Source of the DNA: Carnegiea gigantea
Taxonomy: Eukaryota > Streptophyta > Magnoliopsida > Caryophyllales > Cactaceae
Assembly: GCA_029747015.1 (NCBI GenBank)
Contig: JAKOGI010002391.1
Span: 40,115 to 104,114 of the forward strand
DNA: 64,000 nt
Direction of reading: 5' to 3'
Position numbers and translations under genes: made by a program. The notes beneath the pieces were generated by a model. That model was given only the letters and a program-made list of their open reading frames with translations, was not told the DNA's origin and searched no databases. This document shows, piece after piece, positions 58,079 through 64,000 of the stretch; within the stretch, counting starts at the first letter, position 1, and each line of letters opens with the position of its first letter.

Positions 58079-58337
58079 TGTATGATAAGGAAACTACCAA
58101 TCCTATTCCTACAACACCTCTAGATTATATTTCCTAGGAATTATTTCATTTCTATATTGTATCAAAATTCCAAAACCTCAAGGACAAGTCATGGCAAAGG
58201 GCAGCTAGGGCTAGTGAAAAGCCAAGCATATTTTCATGCATTTAACCTCTCGATTATATTCAATTGAAACATACAGTAATCAAAATCATATAATGATGTC
58301 ATTGTTCCAAATTTCTATCTTTACTTAAACTTTGACA
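58079..58337 (+). repeat. Putative 5' LTR of the degenerate copia element
   Basis: Starts TGTATGATAAGG and ends TTTGACA, immediately before the PBS. There is no second copy in the window to confirm the left limit. Confidence 0.4.
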
Positions 58338-58350
58338 TGGTATCAGAGCC

Positions 58351-59232
58351 ATGAGTGGTGGCAACAAGAAATTTGTGATTGACAATCAATCACCATATTT
58401 TCTACATCTGTTTGATGGACCGGGTGTAGCAATCACAACTGTTATATTCAATGGGAAAAATTATGATTTATGGAAAAAAGCGGTAAGAACCGCATTAAAA
58501 GCGAAAAATAAACTAGGGTTCATGTATGGAATCCTAGAAAGACCTGAATTTAAGAAAGGAAATGGTCCAAGCGAACTCAATGCTTGGGAGATGACCAACT
58601 CCATGATATGTTCATGGATTCAGAATGTTATTGATCCTAAGCTATATACCAGTGTGGCATATATGGAGACAACACTGGATACATGGGTAAACTTATAAAA
58701 GAGATATGTGGTGGCCAACACTCCCAAAATCCATCAATTAAAGATAGACCTTGTAGCTTGTAAGTAAGATGGACTCGAAGTAGTAGAGTTTTATTCAAAA
58801 TTAATGGGGATATGGAGTGAGCTAGAAAACCATGCAAAGATACCACATTGCACTTATGGCAATTGTGAATGTGGGGTCTTAAATAAGATTTTCAAGATGA
58901 TCAGGAAGAGAGAACGCACTAATTTTTAATGGGCTTGGATAACGAATCTTTTTCGACCATTCAAAGCTAAGTGCTCGCTCGTGACCCGCTACCCTCTCTT
59001 GACACTATCTTCAACATGGTCTAACAAGAAGAACATCACAAAAGGGTTATGTTGGGAAGAGATCAGTGGGGGGACTCGGTGATAGCCTTCGCTGCCAGGG
59101 AGAGTTTAGGAATCGGTGCAAATCCAACATGTCAACATTGCGAAAAATATAGGAATGAAGAGACAGGATGCTTTGAGATTATAGGGTGCCCAGCTAGTTG
59201 GGGTACTCGGGGGCGCGGACGAAGACCTTGAG
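58351..59232 (+). pseudogene. gag of the degenerate copia element
   Basis: Starts MSGGNKKFVID. SPYFLHLFDGPGVAIT and NYDLWKKAVRTALKAKNKLG match the copia-like N-terminal gag domain. The frame stops at 58696-58698 and continues with further stops. A CQHCEKYRNEETGCF-like knuckle near 59130 lacks the usual histidine spacing. Confidence 0.72.
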
Positions 59233-59390
59233 GTGGACGATATGGATGTGCTCGAGGTGGATGAATGGGGCATGGTGGTGGACAAAAAGCCCAGTACACT
59301 GCAGCTGTCTAGACCAAACCAGCAGCTTCGGGCGCACCAACGACTAAGGCAGTAGCCTCAGTCTCGATCCCAAGCCTCTCCACTGAGCAA

Positions 59391-62147
59391 GTGCAGAAAT
59401 TTCTAGGTTTCATTGATACACCAAAGGAAGGTTACAAAAATCTCTCAGGTACAATTCTATGGTTGATTGATAGTGGCGCTTCATGCCATATGATCGGCAA
59501 TTTGAAAATTATCGAGGAAGCCAAGAAAATTCAGCCCGTTCCAATCGGCCTACCAAACGGTTCTATAACCGTAGCTAGCAAGCAAGGCTCAGTTGCCTTA
59601 GGGAAGAACATGAAATTAAATAAAGTAATTTATGTCCCAAATTTAAATTGTAATCTTGTATTGCTTACAAATTTGATAAAAAACTTGAAATGTACTGTGA
59701 TGTTTTGTGATGATTTTTGTATTTTGCACGATCGCACTTCAAGGGCTCTGATTGGAGTGGATGGAAAAAGAGATGGGGTTTATTATTGTAAGGAGACGCT
59801 GATAGTCAAGGAACAAGTCAACGTCATGATTTCAAGAGACTTGTGGCACAATTGAATGGGGCACCCTGCGAGTAAAGTTTTATCAACTCTTCTCAATTCA
59901 TTAGGAATTTCTAGTACACCTACAAACAGTGAGCATACTGTATGTGATGGTTGTTTGCGTGCAAAGCAAAGTAGAACAAAATGTTTTGCTAATGAGGATA
60001 AAGCAAATGATTTATTTAAACTTGTGCATTGTGATATATGGGGACTGTATCGATTTCCTTCTCTTGTGGAGCACATTAATTTTTAACTATTGTGGATGAT
60101 GCAAGTAGAGGCGTATGGGTGTATCTAATGAACGACAAGAGTGTGGCTGGGCAATTGCTTAAAGATTTTATAGCTATGGCCCGAACTCAATTTGAAAATG
60201 GAGTAAAAGTGGTAAGGAGTGATAATGGATCCGAATTCAATCTGGACCCATGTTAAAGTTTTACTTTGAAAATAGGATCGTTCATCAAACGAGTTGCATC
60301 GATACTCCTCAACAAAATGGAAGAGTAGAACGCAAACACCGTCATATTTTGAATGTGGCAAGAGCATTATGATTTCAAGCAAACTTGCCACTAAACTTTT
60401 GGGGAGAATGTGTCCTTACGGCAACACATTTGATTAAAAAAACTACCAATAAAGTCTTAGATGGCAAAATACCTCATGAAGTATTGTTTGGGCAACCATC
60501 TTCTTATAACCACATTAAAGTATTTGGGAGTTTATGTTTTGCTAAAAATCGGTCCAGGGACAAATCATGTCCCACAATAGGAGGTGTCTATTTGTCGGTT
60601 ACTTGTTTGGAAAAAAGGGATGCAGACTATAGGACTTGGACACTCAATAATTCTTTGTGAGTCGCGATATGGTTTTCTACGAGGATATTTTCCCATTTAA
60701 TACTTCCAAACCCGATCCACAAACAAAACCGGAGCAAAGACATACAAGGGGTAGCTGCTAGATTAAGGAATTCCCAGACACAGCGTCTTAACAGCCCACT
60801 AAAGCACCCAGCCCAACTTGGACCGAAGCTGCCCACAAGGACAGGGGCAGTCCACCCATGGAAAATCGTATGGGTAGCAGGCCTAGCAGCGAAATCAGGC
60901 CGCATTCTGAAGGCAGCCCAAGCACTTCTTCTACTCCACCTAGAGAGGACCGCGACCATATACATGGTTATTCGCCTGGGCTGGCCTACGATACTCCACC
61001 TTTGATCGAAAGTTAGCAGCCAGCCGAGAAGTCATCTCTCCCAGCACAAGCCCAAAATGACTTGGGTCTCCTGAGCTAGCTTGCGTAGGGAACCAAAAAA
61101 TGACTCAATCACTTAGACAACTTCATCTGCTATAGTGCTCGACCCAAGGATCTTATCTCTCCGGTTCACCCTTTTCAAAAGAAATCCTCAGGTATGAGGT
61201 ATCTTTAGCTAATTATGTCACATGTACTAAACTTTCTCCTTCTCATCAAAACTTCTTAGTAGCCATCACCAAAATTGTTGTGCCCAAACATTATCATAAA
61301 GTGAGCGACACCCGAATGGCAGGAAGCCATGGCCACGGAAATAAAAGCATTGGAGGCAAACCAGAGATTGCAGATCTACCTCCAGGAAAGAAACCAATCA
61401 GTTGCAAGTAGGTCTGTCGAGTGAAGTATAATTCCAATAGCACCATTCAACGTTATAAGGCTCGTCTAGTCATTTGTGGTGGCCACCAAGTTGAAGTCTT
61501 TGAACACAATGAAACTTTTGCTTCTGTTATCAAGATGACTAGTGTGCGGTGCTTCTTAGCCATCGCCATTGCAAAAGGTTGGGCTTTACATCAAATGGAT
61601 GTCAATAATACCTTTCTCCACGGTGATTTGGTGGAACAATTATATATGAAAATGCCTCCTACATTCATGTCTAGTGACAACACTAAGGTGTGTAAACTAT
61701 AAAATCCCCTTTATGGTCTTCGACAAACTCCTCGCCAATGGTTCACTAAGCTCTACTCAAAGTTATGCGAGTACAGTTTTGTTCGGTCCTCTGCGGATTA
61801 CCCATTGTTTATATATCGACAAGGCACTACGTTCAGGGCATTATTGGTTACATTGATGAAATTTTAATTGCTGCCAATAATGCCGAGGCATGTGATAGGT
61901 TTAAGGCCTGCTTGAATGCATGTTTTAGCATGAAAGATCTTGGACCTTTAAAATATTTTTTAGGGATTGAGGTGGCGCATGGACCACAAGGTCTTTTTCT
62001 ATGCCAACAAAAGTACGCTTTGGAAATAATTGATGAGTGTGGCTTATTAGGGGGCCAAACCAGCAGATTTTCCAATTGGAAAAAATCATAAACTAGCTCT
62101 GTCCTCAGGAAGACTCTTGAATGATGCCACTAGATATCGACGCCTTG
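59391..62147 (+). pseudogene. pol of the degenerate copia element, truncated
   Basis: Protease IDSGASCHMIG at about 59466. Pre-integrase GHPASKVLSTLL (59856 on) with CDGCLRAKQ. Integrase [10 protein letters not shown] near 60210, then an NFWGE segment near 60390. The RT N-terminus reads QRYKARLVICG near 61445 and QMDVNNTFLHGDL near 61595, and the RT part near 61920 reads FSMKDLGPLKYFLGIEV. Many stops and frameshifts are present. In place of the YVDD loop, the 61840-61870 segment reads YIDEILIAA, so the second catalytic aspartate is changed. It breaks off at 62147-62151, before RNase H. Confidence 0.8.
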
Positions 62148-62151
62148 TGGG

Positions 62152-64000
62152 TGTAATACCCGCGTTCTTATTTTTACGTTATTCTGACTGTCTTGTCTTT
62201 TTGACGCCATAAAATCATATTTTAGAAATGATATGAGTTAAATATTTATTGATGTGCCTGCGTGAACGATAATTTTATTAAAAAAAAGAATATTATTGTC
62301 GTTGTTAATATTGTCATTATTATTAGTTTGAAATTTTTTTCGATGATTTTAATAAGTGTTAATAAGAATTATTAATGGATTCTAAATTGAGTTGGAACCC
62401 AAATACGATTAGGTTATCAACCTTAGAATTCGTTTCATTAGGTATTACATCGAACCTTAACATATTTGGGAATGAATAATCGATGAAAGGTTGTATGATC
62501 GATTTGGAGTTTAGAGTATGGGATACGAAATTAGACTAGAAGTGTTAAGTACTGAGCAAACTTAGAACCAAAAAAAAAAAAAAAAAAGAAGGGAGGGGCA
62601 TTTTTGTAAAATCATGCAAGGCCCCCATTTTCTTCCTCCTCGTAGACACGAACCCTCTACCCCCCTCATTTATCTTTCTCTGCTCTCATCTTGTTCATCT
62701 CCTCCTCTACCAAACACGTGGCCCAAGCATCGAATTTCGCTGAGATTTCGCCTCACCCAGCACCAAATTCCTCAAATTTTACCTCCCTAACATTAAACAA
62801 ACCTTTGTTGCGAATTCTAGGAAGAAATTTAAATGAATTCACCACATTTTTTGTTGAATATAGTGTTGAATCAAAGCTCTAAACACCTGTCAAAGCTTGG
62901 CCATGCAATCTTGTTTATAGCTGCCTCAAATCCTCTATAAATTGGGAGTAAGTTCGCAACTTCAAGCATCTACCACAATTTCAAGTCAGTGGGTGAACAG
63001 TCGGGGTGAATTTAGTTCGAATTGCATGAGATTGGGCATGTTCTGGGTTTGTTCGTGTGTCAGTGAGCAAGGGTCAAGGAATTGGGATTTTCCAGCACTC
63101 AAAGTCAAGCCAGTAGCCTTGGAATCAAACCTCTATCTTGGAATCGAGGTGGGGGTTCCTTTCCTCCTAATTACTATTATTTTCAATGAATTTTACCGTT
63201 TTTAGCTAATGCATGTTGAATCTGAGTTAGTAAGCAAAATTTAGGGAAGTTGGAGCTAAACTGAGTAATCATAGTGATAACACTAATTTGCATGTTGAGT
63301 TGATACGTGGATCTGACTAACCAGTCTGTTAGAGATTGGTGGAAAATAGAATGTCGCTTTAAAATTGCTATTGAATTAGTTTATTATGCCTAAAATCTAT
63401 TTTGGAGGCTGCATATAAGCGTTATGCCCTGAGATTGCCAACCAGATGATTTGAGGTATTGTAGAGCAACTGAATTGTATTTAAATGTCATTATTAGATC
63501 AGATTGGATACGTGCAAATTCTGTTTTTGGCAATTAGCATGAATGTTACACTTATGTATGATGGTTTCATGTACTTTTGGAACGTTTATGGCAATATTGA
63601 ACCGAGCTTGGCAGTTAGATGGTTTGAGGTGAAACTATTGAGTGACTCGAGGTTCTTGTGGTTGGTGTTGTGTGAGGAGGGAGCCTGGGTTTGATATTGA
63701 CTGCAATCGTGAGGATTGCGAGGTATATGGAATTATTAGATTGATTCTGCTGTTCCTGCGAAGTGTTACGAATATGCTACTTATGAAACCCTTCCCTCTT
63801 GATGTTGTTAAGTGATGCTATGTGATTGATTTTTTGAACTTAGACATCTTCAAAAAGGGTCACTAAAGGCTTGTTTTCATAATTGCAAATGTTTTGAATA
63901 TTTACTGGTTGCCTATTAGTTTGATAAGATGTTCGAAGCGTAAAAAGGTCCTAAATCATCAAGCTACTCAGTAAATGACCCAACTGTATAGTCGATAGGT
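62152..64000 (+). mobile_element. Probable Ty3/gypsy LTR, running past the right edge
   Basis: TGTAATACCCGCG is a typical start of plant gypsy LTRs and begins exactly where the copia pol is interrupted; the candidate TSD is GTGGG (62147-62151). The 1.85 kb that follows has no coding domain, and its A-rich tract near 62570-62587 followed by CT-rich sequence resembles LTR leader sequence. Without the other LTR this stays a proposal. ORFs at 62691-63694 are not recognised. Confidence 0.5.

Larger units (their letters stand above)
58079..62151 (+). mobile_element. Degenerate Ty1/copia element, 3' end lost
   Basis: Begins with a putative short LTR (58079-58337), then PBS TGGTATCAGAGCC at 58338, gag from 58351, protease/integrase 59391-60720 and RT 61420-62100. 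Sequence stops inside the RT/RNase H region at 62151, where a TGTAATACCC LTR-like start begins. It is of a different lineage from the two Sireviruses, having a short gag with a copia-like N-terminal domain. Confidence 0.8.

Noticed and set aside
11403..58350. TGGTATCAGAGC matches considered as tRNA gene fragments
   Set aside because: All lie right after LTR ends and are primer-binding sites; no cloverleaf around them.

Overview
The window looks like nuclear DNA of a eudicot plant. It is AT-rich and packed with nested plant-type transposable elements: Sirevirus-like Ty1/copia, chromovirus-like Ty3/gypsy, TRIM, PIF/Harbinger, MULE, MITE, SINE and RTE LINE. I find only one convincing intact cellular gene, a small intronless VQ-motif protein of the SIB1 (sigma-factor-binding protein 1) type at 8276-8758. 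I cannot name the species. No tRNA, rRNA or CRISPR array was recognised.

Layout. 1-4620 holds simple repeats and a decayed RTE-clade LINE. 4800-15999 is the gene-bearing part: the VQ gene surrounded by small elements. These are three SINE-like units, a 500-bp foldback MITE with a 5-bp target-site duplication (TSD), two related Harbinger-type MITEs, three copies of a TIR repeat with a GGGTCGGGT-rich core, a three-LTR tandem TRIM (11186-12041) and a 1.5-kb MULE with a 9-bp TSD (12435-13970). 16003-43564 is a single PIF/Harbinger transposon of about 5.5 kb, with a Myb-like ORF1, a DDE nuclease and a TTA TSD. Two full-length Sirevirus-like copia elements split it, one at 16682-27839 on the minus strand (TSD TTATA) and one at 32011-42859 on the plus strand (TSD GAGAG). 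44181-55235 is an older Ty3/gypsy element with 3.4-kb LTRs and a gutted interior (TSD TAAAT). 56320-57785 is a four-copy tandem repeat of about 360 bp whose copies keep a shared reading frame. 58079-62151 is a decayed copia element whose 3' part is cut off by what looks like the LTR of another gypsy element running off the right edge.

How it fits together. Apart from the VQ gene, the coding capacity belongs to transposons. The nesting gives an order of events: Harbinger first, then copia element 2 (LTRs about 2.3% different by eye), then copia element 1 (about 1.2% different). The gypsy element is older (about 8% in the stretch compared). Both Sirevirus-like elements are dead through separate stops and frameshifts. 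They nevertheless share four features worth attention: an in-frame UGA exactly between gag and pol, a third ORF with a leader like a cellular 5' UTR, doubled polypurine tracts, and many AACAGG/CCTGTT words in coding and LTR sequence.
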